From contig OY997591.1 in assembly GCA_963921825.1 (NCBI GenBank), forward strand, positions 35,981,825 to 36,045,824: a DNA stretch of 64,000 nt. Direction: 5' to 3'. The translations under genes and the position numbers were made by a program. The notes beneath the pieces are model-generated. The model was not told where the DNA came from. It saw only the letters and a list, made by a program, of their open reading frames with translations, and made no database searches. Shown here in pieces: positions 45,884 to 57,114 of the stretch. The stretch is from Erodium maritimum (Eukaryota; Streptophyta; Magnoliopsida; Geraniales; Geraniaceae). Position 1 is the first letter of the stretch, and the number at the start of each line of letters is the position of its first letter.

Positions 45884-47569
45884 TGTTGGGTCTCGAGGTA
45901 GGTTTGGAGATGAACCAACTCGCAGCGGAAAATCAAGGAAAACCAAAAGACGATTAAAACCATGAAACAACTAACAAAGAATGGATTCACAAGAGAAAAA
46001 TTCAGCACTATTTCTTACCAAAACAAGAACACCGGTTAACGAATGATTGGCTTGAGTCTCCAAGACGCCTACGTATCCACATGGGAATCAAAGCCACGTA
46101 GTTCTTCTCTTTGAGGACTCAAGAACACAAAAATGGAGGTGGAAACTTGCCAAACCCGAAATGGCCATGGAAGAGGGAGAGAAAATGTGTTTCCTATTCT
46201 TGTCTTGTGTTTGTTATGTTAAAAAAAATGACTTAAACATAACAAAACCCATACTTGTCCAACTAAAGGCATGGGACAAGTATGGTGTCAAGTAAGGTGT
46301 AAATAGGACAAAGTATGGCAAGACAAGATTGAATTAGGTGGTGAATCACCAACACCTTAATCCTTGTCTTTCTTACTTAGTACTAATTAATCAAGACTTG
46401 ATTAATTAGTTCCATGGGCCTTGGTTGCATGGGCCTTTCATGGGCCTCTTGGAACATGGCCCGTGGCCATTTCCAACGAGGTCCCGTGATTCGCTCATCG
46501 CCTCCAAGCCTTCCATACCGGAAATGTCCAACATTATCCGACGCGATCAATCCCAAGACTCCAAGCCTTGTCTCGATCCGTAAAGTCCTATTCACTTACG
46601 GGCACATGACCCAAAACCCAGTTTTGGTCATGTCCCGAGACAACTCCCTTTTGGCCATGCTCCATAAATGTGTCAATGAGTTTCATCCTCCGGTGTGACC
46701 CTTAGGTTTATGCATGTCAATAGATCAACGTAAAATCCCAGTTTACTTGATCCTATTTAAGTGGCAACTAACAAGACTTTAGTATTGACTGACACTGTAT
46801 AACGAATCGACCCTGTCGATTCTAACCTTTCCGTCGTCCCTGTCATTATCCTTTTATCTCTGATATCCTGATTGAGATAAGGCATAGAGTCGTCATCCTT
46901 ATTATTCTCAATCACTGTTCCTTGATATGTGAGATGACTGAAGATATGATACCCAGTATCATGTGCATGGCCATGCTATTCTTTCAGTCACTCTCGATCA
47001 AGCGGCCAAGAACCGGTATCTTTCCCATACCTCAATATGAGGGATAAATCCCTTAGCCGCCTTTCGTGTCACTCATGTAGCCCGTCCCCAAGCCAATCCT
47101 GGCCGTTATGGAAGCCCTGTTACGGACAACGTTAGGCTCAGGTCAAACTCAGTTGTTGACTACATAGCGATCACAAAGACTCCTTGGTCTAAGGATACAT
47201 GACAAGCTACGACACTGAATATGTTCATGACTTAATCTATGGCACATATTCAGGGCGGGTCGTCCAATATCATGTCCCACATGATATCTATGATCAGACT
47301 CCGGAATCCCATTCCAATGACTAACATAACGTAAGCCATAAAGAGCCATCTTTCATACTAGTCGCTTCTAGTGAAGCTTTGTTGACTAGGGACCCATCGA
47401 GTGTGTTCTATCTCGATCTATGGTTCTATTCGCATGGTGGGCATGGATCAGACCACACATCGATATATTACTCCAACACATAAGTAATATAAAGCCGCTT
47501 TAATTTTATTGCTAACGATGATATGTACATTTGGACATTTAGGATTGAACAACGAGCACTAAGACTAAA
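45884..47569 (-). repeat. Copia LTR D, minus orientation, left edge of nest
   Basis: Starts TGTTGGGTCTCGAG and ends AAGACTAA, with the final CA of the LTR missing where gypsy-B pol begins. It shares at least five distinctive variants with LTR E (59190-60874) that LTRs A, B, C and the solo LTR lack, such as AAAAAAAATGAC, GATTGAATTAGG, and TCTTTCTTAC. Confidence 0.9.
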
Positions 47570-48335
47570 ATGTGTGCTGGATTTCAGGGGATCTTGGGAG
47601 ACCCACCTGCCATTGGCCGAGTTTGCCTACAACAACAGCTTCCAGGCCAGTATCGGGATGGCACCGTTCGAAGCGTTGTATGGTAGGCCGTGTCGGTCAC
47701 CAGTATGCTGGGCAGAGGTGGGGGACAAGAGTCTGCTGGGGCCAGATCTTGTCAGAGAGATGACGGAGAAGGTCGCATTGATCCGCGATCGGTTGAGGAC
47801 CGCGCAGAGCCGGCAGAAGAGTTATGCAGACAGGCGACGTCGACCTCTTGAGTTTGCAGTCGGGGATCACGTGTTCCTTAAGGTGAGCCCGAGGAAGGGG
47901 CTGGTGCGGTTCAGGCGCAGCGGGGGAAAGTTGGCTCCGAGGTACATAGGCCCGTTCCAGATCTTAGACAGAGTGGGAGTCGTGGCTTATCGTCTGGCGT
48001 TGCCACCGCAGCTTGGGAGAGTACATAATTTCTTCCACGTATCCCAGTTGCGGCAGTACAACGCAGACCCATCCCACGTCATCGAGTGGACTGATATCGA
48101 GGTGGCTGATGATGTCTCCTATGAGGAGCAGCCGATTCGGATCATGGACACACGGCAACAGATTCTGCGGGGAGGCAAGATTATCCGCTTGGTCCGAGTG
48201 CAGTGGAAACATCACGGAGCTGAGTCGACGTGGGAACGCGAGGACGAGGTTCGCGCGAAGTATCCCGGCCTGTTCGACTCCCGAGGTACGTCTGTTTTAA
48301 ATTTCGCGGACGAAATTCCTTTAAGGGGGGTAGAC
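47570..48335 (+). pseudogene. gypsy-B upstream copy: integrase end and chromodomain
   Basis: Identical, apart from one or two bases, to 54200-54965 of the main copy. It begins inside integrase at [18 protein letters not shown] and includes [19 protein letters not shown] and the chromodomain [18 protein letters not shown]. It ends with the polypurine tract. The open frame extends leftwards into copia LTR D only by chance. It lacks all catalytic residues of integrase. Confidence 0.92.
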
Positions 48336-49440
48336 TGTAATAACCACTTCTGGTCAACGTCAGTCAAACCTGCGAAAAACAGGAAAATTTAAAAATTTTA
48401 AGACAGACACTAAACTTAACCTAAATTGACCCCGAGGGTCATACCGGACTTAAGATAACCCCGTTATCGACTAAAATGAGTTACGGGGGACTCAGGGCAA
48501 CTTTCTGGTCAATTTGGGAAAGATTGATTTTTCGCTAGAAAAGTCACCCGAGCGACGTTTTGGTCCATTCGAGGACCGTTTTGGACCCGAAAAGCTTAGC
48601 CGTCGTCGTAGCGGTCTTAGTTGGGCCGTTTCCTTGAAGCCCGTCCAGTTTAAAAATTTCTTGGGAAAAGTGCCCGTTCGGGGCCCGAAACGTCCGTTTT
48701 TCGCGAATCTGATTGGAAAATATCAACTAGATATTTTCCAAAAGGTATGGGACCCACCTGATCCGACTTAGTGTCGATGAATTGCGAGTTCTAAAGGTCG
48801 ACAGCCTGATCCGACTTAGTGTCGATGAATTGCGAGTTCTAAAGGTCGACAGCCTGATCCGACTTAGTGTCGATGAATTGCGAGTTTTAAAGGTCGACAG
48901 CCTGATCCGACTTAGTGTCGAGGAATTGCGAGTTTGAAAGGTCGACAGCCTGATCCGACTTCGTGTTGAGGAATTGCGATAGGTCGAACCCTGACCTGAT
49001 TGAGATTGGTTACTGAGCAGCTGGTGTGAGATCCTTTGTGATCTTGTTTGGCGTTGTGTAGTCTTTCTGTCGTGTCCTTGAGGAGGTCGTCGATAGTTGT
49101 GTCGGGTTTACACTGTTTTTATCGAGTGTTAGTCTGTTATCCGTGGAGGTGAGCGAACGCTCACCCCTAGCTGCTTTTCCTACAGGTACTGATCACCGGA
49201 CGGACTAGGTTAGCTCTTGAAGTCCATGGAGCTTGGAGCGGAGTCTGGTCTTTACTTTTGTTGAGTCTAGTGACGGATGTGTACCTTGTCCACTTGTTGG
49301 AACGTTTTTGTATTGTAAATACTATTATTATTTTTGGTAATTAAATGGAAATATCAGAGTTTTATTCAAAACAGGTTTTAAGTGTTCATGTTTTAAATGT
49401 TCGCGTCCCGAGTTCAGTTCGCTGAAATTGGGGCGTGACA
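48336..49440 (+). repeat. gypsy-B left LTR, internally deleted
   Basis: 1,105 bp, from TGTAATAACC to GGGGCGTGACA. It follows the right LTR closely to GGGACCCACC, then jumps to the 48-bp repeat block, so it is about 1.8 kb shorter. The junction shows CC/CCT microhomology, which points to illegitimate recombination. It would act as 5' LTR of the main copy. Confidence 0.92.
48757..48980. repeat. 48-bp tandem repeats in gypsy-B left LTR
   Basis: About 4.6 copies of the unit containing GAGTTCTAAAGGTCGACAG and CCTGATCCGACTTAGTGTCG. Starts of the GAGTT motif are near 48786, 48834, 48882 and 48930. Confidence 0.92.
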
Positions 49441-49443
49441 GCT

Positions 49444-49456
49444 TGGTATCAGAGCT
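49444..49456 (+). other. gypsy-B primer-binding site (tRNA-iMet)
   Basis: TGGTATCAGAGCT three bases after the LTR end GTGACA; the first 12 bases match the initiator tRNA-Met complement. Confidence 0.92.
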
Positions 49457-50114
49457 CGAGGTTTCAAACCTCGGACTGTCCGTCACTTAGGGGGGGAGAG
49501 TCGAGTCGGTGTAGACCCGTCATGTCTTGAGTCTTGTTTGTGTTTGTGCGTATGTTACAGTATTTTGTTGCTGGCATACTGATTGTGTGTGATTGCGTGA
49601 ACTGTTTTTAACTGTCGCGGGTCGACTTAGGAGCGCTCCTGTAGTCGAACGTGACGGTGTTGATGTCAAGTCGGTACAACGTGGTTCGGGGACGCCTGAA
49701 CCGGGTTGTAACTACGTGATGTCAAGGAATGAAGTTTTAAAATGAAAGGGTGAAGGTTTTCAAATTGTTGGCCCTGTTGGCATGTCTTGAACTTGATTGG
49801 CCCTATGGGCGTATGTTTGATTTTGGTTGGCCCGGTGGGCAAGGTTCGATTTTGATTGGCCCGGTGAACGGGGGTCGTCGTGTTGTGTGGGTTGGTTTGC
49901 CGTCGCTTGTTTGGTGCACGTCGGTGCGGTCTCGTTGAGGTCTCGTTTACTAATGCTAGTATATAAAGTATGTTTAGCTTGAGCGGTGTAGCGCTTTAGT
50001 GATAAGCACGTTAGTGCAAGCTTAAGCGGGTGGACGTTAGTGCTTTTGTACTGTCGTTTTTATTTAAGTTCGCAAACTGAACGTTTGCGTGTATCCGTGC
50101 AGAGGATACTGTTT
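49457..50114 (+). other. gypsy-B leader
   Basis: Non-coding 0.66 kb before gag. It has three loose copies of a TTGGCCC..TGGGC motif (49768-49865) and no frame that resembles a protein. Confidence 0.65.
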
Positions 50115-51332
50115 ATGGCTCGCGGTAAGCGGGGACGACCATCAGGAACACGGGGCCAGGCACCCACGCGAGGCCGGCGGGGACGGTCAGCAGGGGCACC
50201 AGGGAGGGTGCCGACCGTCGAGCCCGCCGACTATGCGGAGGCACAGGGTACTCCTGTCGGAGAAGACGGGAGGAGTGATGCGGGGCCGTCTGCCGGCACC
50301 CCCAGTGTTCCGCCAGTCGCGGACCCTCCAGTGATGACTGCCCTGGATGAGCTTACCAGGACCGTTCAGAGTTTGGTGGCGATCATCGCCAGCCGAGAGT
50401 CGGCTTCGCCAGCACCAGAGGCAGCCGCAGTCCCGGTGAGGGCCGCTCAGACAGAGGATCTTACCTCCCGAGCACTACTAGATTTCCTGAAGCTCGGGAT
50501 ACCTGTTTTTGTCGGGGAGCCAAATCCCGACCTGGCCGAGCGATGGATAGAGCAGGTCACACGAGACTTGGACACATCGGGTGTCGAGGATGGCCGTCGG
50601 AGAGTGTCCTTCGCGGCCCATCAGCTGAGAGACAGCGCCTACCACTGGTGGGGGCGGGTGAAGGACACGGTCGGATACGACTACAGCGTATTCCAAGAGG
50701 TATTCATGGCACAGTACTTCCCCGAGTCGGCTCGGCTGGAGCGACATCGGCAGTTCTTAGACCTGGAGCAAGGGGGGATGACGGTAGGAGAGTACGAGGC
50801 CAGGTTCACAGCCTTGGCCAGATTCGCGCCTGAGATGGTGACAAGCGAGACGAACCGTTGCCTGCGGTTCCAGGACGGACTGAGGCTGGGCATCCGGAAC
50901 CAGGTTCTCGCCTTGAGGATACGGAAGTATACCGACCTCGTGGACACCGTAGCTACAGTAGAGCAGGGCGCCAGGGATGCAGCCAGGGGCCGTGAGGTCC
51001 GACCTCGGCCGATCAGTTGGGCAGGGCCGTCAGACTCACGAGACTCGCGGAGGCAGAGGACCGCGGGATCCTTCCGACCACCGCCTCATCAGAGTGGATC
51101 GAGACAGCAGGGGTCAGTGGCATCAGTGGGGCCAGTCGCCTCAGAGAGGAGGCCGTCATGCTATCACTGCGGGCAGCCAGACCACTTACAGCGAGACTGT
51201 CCGACGAGGGGAGGAACCGCGGCAGTACCAGCTACTAGCCGGACAGGCCAGGGCTCGGGGTCGAGGGCTGACGAGATCAGCTGTTACCGATGCGGCCGGG
51301 CCGGTCACACTATGGCATGGTGCCGAGAGTAG
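50115..51332 (+). CDS. gag: gypsy-B gag (capsid and nucleocapsid)
   Basis: Gag of 405 residues, building the virus-like particle. I chose the ATG at 50115 (MARGKRGRPSG), because the basic Arg/Gly-rich N-terminus is usual. The frame stays open upstream to 50040, but that part is leader-like. The Retrotrans_gag region covers about residues 140-280: AERWIEQVTRDLD, GRRRVSFAAHQL, AYHWWGRVKD, FMAQYFPESAR, GMTVGEYEARF. Two zinc knuckles follow, CYHCGQPDHLQRDC (349-362) and CYRCGRAGHTMAWC (390-403). A TAG ends it two codons after the last Cys. Pol continues in the same frame without a gap. No lesion is visible in gag itself. Confidence 0.92.
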   Translation: MARGKRGRPSGTRGQAPTRGRRGRSAGAPGRVPTVEPADYAEAQGTPVGEDGRSDAGPSAGTPSVPPVADPPVMTALDELTRTVQSLVAIIASRESASPAPEAAAVPVRAAQTEDLTSRALLDFLKLGIPVFVGEPNPDLAERWIEQVTRDLDTSGVEDGRRRVSFAAHQLRDSAYHWWGRVKDTVGYDYSVFQEVFMAQYFPESARLERHRQFLDLEQGGMTVGEYEARFTALARFAPEMVTSETNRCLRFQDGLRLGIRNQVLALRIRKYTDLVDTVATVEQGARDAARGREVRPRPISWAGPSDSRDSRRQRTAGSFRPPPHQSGSRQQGSVASVGPVASERRPSCYHCGQPDHLQRDCPTRGGTAAVPATSRTGQGSGSRADEISCYRCGRAGHTMAWCRE

Positions 51333-54300
51333 TTGGGGGAGACATCAGTGCAGCGACCGCAGCAGTCGCGGACAGTACAGTCGCCCAGAGGTCGCCCTCG
51401 ACAGGGTCAGCAGCCGAGATCATCACGGCCGTCTACGAGCGCACCGATTCCGAGACAGCAGCAGAGTCACGGGTATTCAGCGGCTGGTGCGCCGAGTCAG
51501 AGGCAGCAGGCCTCGCAGGGGAGAGTTTATGCAGTCACCGACTCCAGAGCCCCAGGGCCTAGCACGTACCGGGAGACCATCCAGGGTACGTGTTTATTGT
51601 ATCATCTATGGGCTTTATTCTTGTTTGATACCTGGGCATCGCACTCTTTTATTTCGTCGGGTTGTGCTGAGAGGTTGGGGTTGAGCTTAGAGCCGTTGAG
51701 TCCACCCCTATGCCTGGACACCCCAGTTGGGGGTGGTGCATCGTTGACTGGAGTATGTCGTGCCTGCGAGATTAGAGTCGCAGACTGTCCTTGCCCTGGT
51801 GATCTTCTCGTGTTGGGGATGACTACCTTTGATGTGACTTTGGGTATGGATTGGTTGTCGAGGTACCGAGCCAACATCGATTGCTACAGACGACGAGTGA
51901 CAGTGACAGTGGGCGGTACGAAGGTGACGTGCGTGCTGGGGAGTAAGAGTGGGGTCCTCCTGTCGGGGTTGTCCGCAGAGGAGGAAGTACCGGCTGTGCA
52001 GAGCCGAGAGTTACCGAGAGTGGTATGCGAGTTCCCCGAGGTCTTCCCTGAGGAGTTGAGCGGGCTGCCACCGATTCGTGAGGTGGAGTTCGGGATTGAC
52101 CTAGTGCCGGGAACGACGGCGATATCGATGGCGCCTTACAGGTTTGCGCCGGCAGAGTTGACTGAGCTGAAGCGTCAACTGGAGGAGCTTCAGCAGAAGG
52201 GGTTTATCCGTCCGAGTGCATCGCCGTGGGGAGCACCAGCACTCTTCGTGAAGAAGAAGAGTGGAGAGCTACGGATGTGTATAGATTACCGGAAGCTGAA
52301 CCGGGTTATGGTGAAGAACCAGTACCCGATGTCGAGGATAGATGACTTGTTTGACCAGTTGAGAGGGGCGACTCACTTCTCGAAGATCGATCTGCGATCC
52401 GGTTATTATCAGTTGCGAGTCCGTGAGGGGGACGTCGCAAAGACTGCATTCCGGACACGCTATGGGCATTACGAGTTCCTGGTGATGCCATTCGGACTGA
52501 CGAACGCGCCTGCAACATTCATGGACCTGATGAACAGCATCTTCCGGCCGTACCTAGATCAGTTTGTGGTGGTGTTCGTGGACGACATCCTGATATATTC
52601 GCAGAACGAGGCGGCGCATGAGGCACATCTGAGGGCTGTTCTGACCCTACTGCGCGAGCACCAGCTATATGCCAACCGGGAGAAGTGCGAGTTCTGGCTC
52701 TCTGAGGTGAGATTCCTCGGCCACATCGTATCCCGTGACGGTATCCTGGTCGATCCGTCGAAGATCGACGCGGTCTCGAAGTGGGCACGGCCCACGAGTG
52801 TTTTCGAGATCCGCAGCTTTCTGGGATTGGCAGGCTACTATAGGCGATTTGTCCAGGATTTTGCACGACTAGCCGCACCGATGACTCTGTTAACGCGCAA
52901 GGGTGTTGGGTTCGTGTGGACAGATGACTGTGAGCATGCGTTCGCGGAGTTGAAGACTCGACTGACTACAGCTCCAGTGTTAGTGGTGCCCGAACGAGGG
53001 TTTGGCTATGATGTTTACTGCGATGCATCCGGAGAGGGACTGGGTTGCGTGCTGATGCAGTCGGGCAGAGTTGTGGCTTATGGCTCCAGGCAGTTGAAGA
53101 TACACGAGCGCAACTATCCTACCCACGACTTGGAGCTAGCAGCAGTCGTGTTTGCGCTAAAGAGCTGGCGATATTATCTGTACGTCGAGGGGTTTCAGGT
53201 GTTCTCGGATCACAAGAGCCTCAAGTACATATTTTCCCAGCGAGACCTGAACATGCGTCAGCGACGGTGGATGGAACTACTCGAGGAGTACGACTTCAAG
53301 CTACACTACCACCCAGGCAAGGCGAACGTTGTCGCCAACGCCTTGAGTAGGAAGTCGGCTCCGAGCCTCGCCAGCATATCTGTCCGAGAGTGGGACATGA
53401 TGGGGGAGCTGAGCACATTCGGGCTTGAGCTAGAGGAGGTTACTGGCGGTGTTGCCATGTGCTCCCTAGTGGCTCAGCCCTCACTGCTTGCCCAAGTGTT
53501 GGAGGCGCAGAGGGAGGACGTCGAAGCATCAGAGATCCGCGAGAGAGTCGTCAGGGGTGACGAGGTGGTGGGCTGGCAGGACAGTACTGATTGGGGACTA
53601 CGGTACCGCGGGGGGCTGTTCGTACCAGTTAACTGTAGAGATGCCGTGTTACGAGAGGCACACCATTCGCGTCTCGCAGTGCATCCAGGGGGCACCAAGA
53701 TGTACCGTGACCTCAGGAGGCACTACTGGTGGCGCGGCATGAGGAGAGCAGTCGCAGAGTTTGTGTCGAGATGCCTTGTCTGTCAGCAGGTGAAGGCAGA
53801 GCATCAGCGTCCCGCGGGATTGTTACAGCCACTACCGATTGCTCAGTGGAAGTGGGAGCACATTACGATGGATTTCGTGTGTGGACTACCGAGATCGCCC
53901 AAGGGAAACGACGCCGTGTGGGTGGTAGTCGACCGGTTGACCAAGTCGGCCCACTTTCTGGCTATGAGGATGACAGACCCGGTCGACAAGTTGAGCAGTC
54001 TGTATATCCAGGAGATAGTGCGCCTCCACGGGGTCCCGGTGTCGATAGTGTCTGACAGGGATCCCCGCTTCACGTCCAGGTTCTGGCCGAGTCTGCAGAA
54101 GGCACTGGGGACAGAGGTCCTACTCAGCACAGCACATCATCCTCAGACAGACGGTCAGTCTGAGCGTACCATTCAGATCTTGGAGGACATGCTGCGAGCA
54201 TGTGTGCTGGATTTCAGGGGATCTTGGGAGACCCACCTGCCATTGGCCGAGTTTGCCTACAACAACAGCTTCCAGGCCAGTATCGGGATGGCACCGTTCG

Positions 54301-55022
54301 AAGCGTTGTATGGTAGGCCGTGTCGGTCACCAGTATGCTGGGCAGAGGTGGGGGACAAGAGTCTGCTGGGGCCAGATCTTGTCAGAGAGACGACGGAGAA
54401 GGTCGCATTGATCCGCGATCGGTTGAGGACCGCGCAGAGCCGGCAGAAGAGTTATGCAGACAGGCGACGTCGACCTCTTGAGTTTGCAGTCGGGGATCAC
54501 GTGTTCCTTAAGGTGAGCCCGAGGAAGGGGCTGGTGCGGTTCAGGCGCAGCGGGGGAAAGTTGGCTCCGAGGTACATAGGCCCGTTCCAGATCTTAGACA
54601 GAGTGGGAGTCGTGGCTTATCGTCTGGCGTTGCCACCGCAGCTTGGGAGAGTACATAATTTCTTCCACGTATCCCAGTTGCGGCAGTACAACGCAGACCC
54701 ATCCCACGTCATCGAGTGGACTGATATCGAGGTGGCTGATGATGTCTCCTATGAGGAGCAGCCGATTCGGATCATGGACACACGGCAACAGATTCTGCGG
54801 GGAGGCAAGATTATCCGCTTGGTCCGAGTGCAGTGGAAACATCACGGAGCTGAGTCGACGTGGGAACGCGAGGACGAGGTTCGCGCGAAGTATCCCGGCC
54901 TGTTCGACTCCCGAGGTACGTCTGTTTTAAATTTCGCGGACGAAATTCCTTTAAGGGGGGTAGACTGTAATAACCACTTCTGGTCAACGTCAGTCAAACC
55001 TGCGAAAAACAGGAAAATTTAA
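51333..55022 (+). CDS. pol: gypsy-B pol: protease, RT, RNase H, integrase, chromodomain
   Basis: One open frame of 1,229 codons directly after the gag TAG, same frame, beginning with TTG, so it has no start codon of its own. Numbered from 51333, the domains are: protease at about 85-190, with DTW at 99-101 instead of Asp-Thr-Gly; RT at about 285-480, with FVDD at 415-418; RNase H from about 556 ([13 protein letters not shown]). Integrase has HHCC ([11 protein letters not shown] near 776, CLVCQQVK near 815) and core Asp in [15 protein letters not shown] and Glu in QSERTIQ. GPF is near 1081 and the chromodomain at about 1153-1192. The frame crosses the polypurine tract and stops inside the 3' LTR. 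The DTW change should abolish processing; otherwise all catalytic residues I checked are present. Confidence 0.93.
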   Translation: MGETSVQRPQQSRTVQSPRGRPRQGQQPRSSRPSTSAPIPRQQQSHGYSAAGAPSQRQQASQGRVYAVTDSRAPGPSTYRETIQGTCLLYHLWALFLFDTWASHSFISSGCAERLGLSLEPLSPPLCLDTPVGGGASLTGVCRACEIRVADCPCPGDLLVLGMTTFDVTLGMDWLSRYRANIDCYRRRVTVTVGGTKVTCVLGSKSGVLLSGLSAEEEVPAVQSRELPRVVCEFPEVFPEELSGLPPIREVEFGIDLVPGTTAISMAPYRFAPAELTELKRQLEELQQKGFIRPSASPWGAPALFVKKKSGELRMCIDYRKLNRVMVKNQYPMSRIDDLFDQLRGATHFSKIDLRSGYYQLRVREGDVAKTAFRTRYGHYEFLVMPFGLTNAPATFMDLMNSIFRPYLDQFVVVFVDDILIYSQNEAAHEAHLRAVLTLLREHQLYANREKCEFWLSEVRFLGHIVSRDGILVDPSKIDAVSKWARPTSVFEIRSFLGLAGYYRRFVQDFARLAAPMTLLTRKGVGFVWTDDCEHAFAELKTRLTTAPVLVVPERGFGYDVYCDASGEGLGCVLMQSGRVVAYGSRQLKIHERNYPTHDLELAAVVFALKSWRYYLYVEGFQVFSDHKSLKYIFSQRDLNMRQRRWMELLEEYDFKLHYHPGKANVVANALSRKSAPSLASISVREWDMMGELSTFGLELEEVTGGVAMCSLVAQPSLLAQVLEAQREDVEASEIRERVVRGDEVVGWQDSTDWGLRYRGGLFVPVNCRDAVLREAHHSRLAVHPGGTKMYRDLRRHYWWRGMRRAVAEFVSRCLVCQQVKAEHQRPAGLLQPLPIAQWKWEHITMDFVCGLPRSPKGNDAVWVVVDRLTKSAHFLAMRMTDPVDKLSSLYIQEIVRLHGVPVSIVSDRDPRFTSRFWPSLQKALGTEVLLSTAHHPQTDGQSERTIQILEDMLRACVLDFRGSWETHLPLAEFAYNNSFQASIGMAPFEALYGRPCRSPVCWAEVGDKSLLGPDLVRETTEKVALIRDRLRTAQSRQKSYADRRRRPLEFAVGDHVFLKVSPRKGLVRFRRSGGKLAPRYIGPFQILDRVGVVAYRLALPPQLGRVHNFFHVSQLRQYNADPSHVIEWTDIEVADDVSYEEQPIRIMDTRQQILRGGKIIRLVRVQWKHHGAESTWEREDEVRAKYPGLFDSRGTSVLNFADEIPLRGVDCNNHFWSTSVKPAKNRKI
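54949..54965 (+). other. gypsy-B polypurine tract
   Basis: CTTTAAGGGGGGTAGAC directly before the LTR start TGTAATAACC. The upstream partial copy has the same at 48319-48335. It lies inside the open frame of pol. Confidence 0.9.
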
Positions 55023-56753
55023 AAATTTTAAGACAGACACTAAACTTAACCTAAATTGACCCCGAGGGTCATACCGGACTTAAGATAACCCCGTTATCGA
55101 CTAAAATGAGTTACGGGGGACTCAGGGAAACTTTCTGGTCAATTTGGGAAAGATTGATTTTTCGCTAGAAAAGTCACCCGAGCGACGTTTTGGTCCATTC
55201 GAGGACCGTTTTGGACCCGAAAAGCTTAGCCGTCGTCGTAGCGGTCTTAGTTGGGCCGTTTCCTTGAAGCCCGTCAGTTTAAAAATTTCTTGGGAAAAGT
55301 GCCCGTTCGGGGCCCGAAACGTCCGTTTTTCGCGAATCTGATTGGAAAATATCAATTAGATATTTTCCAAAAGGTATGGGGACCCACCTTGACACTTGTC
55401 AAGTATATGGTGGTGTAATTTTTGGAGGGAAAAGGTGTGGTTGGAGAGGGTTGGCCGAGTATGGGGTATTAAGGGAGAGAAAGTTGGTTTTGTTGTTAGT
55501 TTAATTAAATTAGAAATTAGAAGAGAGGTTTTAGTGAGAGAAGGAGAAAGAGAAGAAGAGAGAAGAAGGGAGGTTGAGCTAGGGTTTGTGATCGAGCCCT
55601 TGGATCAAGTCAAAGCAAAGAGCAATCCCGTTCCCCTCGTTCTCCTCTACGGTAATACCCGAACCGATTCTCGTTTTGATTATTTTCAAGAGCTAGGGTT
55701 TGGTTATAAACTAAGGCTTAGGGTTGTGTAGAGTGTGGGGAGGTGTTGGAGACGTTTTAGAGGTGTTTGGGGGTTTAATTTCACGTTTTCCGGTGACCGG
55801 AGGCTCGGGAGGAGCTCCGGCCACCGTGGGTGGTGGCCGGCCGGCCATGTGGTGGCTAGCCGGAGGTGGCAGCAGCCACCACTTGGTGGCCGAGCCCCTC
55901 CCTCAAACCCTAGGGTCTCGGCCAAGCCTCTTGGGTGGGGCCCACGTGCTCGGTTGCTCGGGTTTCAATGTTCGGGTGGTTTAAAACGTCCCCCGGACCA
56001 CTTATTCCTAATCGAGTCGAAATTTGGAATTAATTTGGAGAAGTTGTAATTAACGGGTTTTGGGAAACTTTAAACGTTAATTAATTGACTTAGAAGTCGG
56101 AATTCAATTCCGTCAAGTGTGTTGGGTTCCTTGAAATATTCTAAGACCGTAGAAACGAAAATGGGGACTTTTGGAGCCCCGGAAGGCAATTAACCAAAAC
56201 CGGGCAGATTCGCCATGTCGGGCGAATCTGGCCCTTACGGGTCCTTTTTCGGCAATATGAATAATTGGGAAGTTTGGGAGTGACCGACATTGTCGGGGTT
56301 ACGTTTGGGCGTTAAGTATGTAAATTTTTGGTTTATTCGTACTAGTTTAAAAGTACTTTAAATTTGTGTTCTTTTAGATCGTGCTACGGACCGAGGCAAG
56401 GGGAAGCTCGGCGAGTGACTGAGTGTGCTTCGGGTGTTGTTGGAGCGCTTTTGGGATTGTATACGAGGTAGGGAAAAGTAGCCGGATCTCGGCCCTGATT
56501 AGGGAAAGTTAATAGTAGAATTGCATGTGACACCGGGGTGTCGTGGGTTGAGTAGATTTATTTAATTATTAGAAAAGCACGATACGGGATTGTAGCGTTC
56601 AAGAGAAAAGCATGTGACACTTAGTAGTGTCGTAGGAACAGAGAACTTAGCGATAATTGAATTACTGGAGGCATATGACCATGCCCGGAGGTTGTTTGTG
56701 AAACTAGTGATCTTAGAATTGTTGGAGGCATCGAGTATGCCGGAGGTTGTTGC

Positions 56754-56912
56754 GTGTTATTTATTATTGAGTTTGGGTGGCCTTGAGAGCCCGTGTTATT
56801 TGTTGTTGAGTTTGGGTGGCCTTGAGAGCCCGTGTTATTTAATTGTTGAGTTTGGGTGGCCTTGAGAGCCCGTATTTAATTGTGGAGTTTGGGTGGCCTT
56901 GAGAGCCCGTGT
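56754..56912. repeat. 39-bp tandem repeats in gypsy-B LTR
   Basis: Four copies of a unit of about 36 to 39 bases containing GAGTTTGGGTGGCCTTGAGA. Absent from the deleted left LTR. Confidence 0.85.
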
Positions 56913-56923
56913 AATTAATTTGG

Positions 56924-57075
56924 TGTCTTGAGTGGCAGTGAGTGCCCGTGGGGTTGCTGAACCCGAGTCTTGACTGTTGAGGTGTCTTGAGTGGCAGTGA
57001 GTGCCCGTGGGGTTGTTGAACCCGAGTCTTGACTGTTGAGGTGTCTTGAGTGGCCTTGAGTGCCTGTGTGATTGA
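56924..57075. repeat. 59-bp tandem repeats in gypsy-B LTR
   Basis: Two full and one partial copy starting TGTCTTGAGTGGC at 56924, 56983 and 57042, with GAACCCGAGTCTTGACTG in each full unit. Confidence 0.85.
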
Positions 57076-57114
57076 ACTTGCCTGTGATTGTGATTGTGGT
57101 TACCTGGGGTGGTG

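Noticed and set aside
47523-48392. 289-codon open frame starting in copia LTR D
   Set aside because: Its first 16 codons are LTR sequence fused by chance to gypsy-B integrase at the 47570 joint. It is a rearrangement product, not a gene.
49444-49456. Possible tRNA gene at TGGTATCAGAGC sites (also 13363, 28067, 34643)
   Set aside because: Each is only a 12 to 16 base complement next to an LTR end; no cloverleaf follows. They are primer-binding sites.
50977-51684. 235-codon open frame overlapping gag and pol in another frame
   Set aside because: The gag and pol frame carries zinc knuckles and protease. The overlapping frame is basic, motif-free and a by-product of GC-rich codon use.
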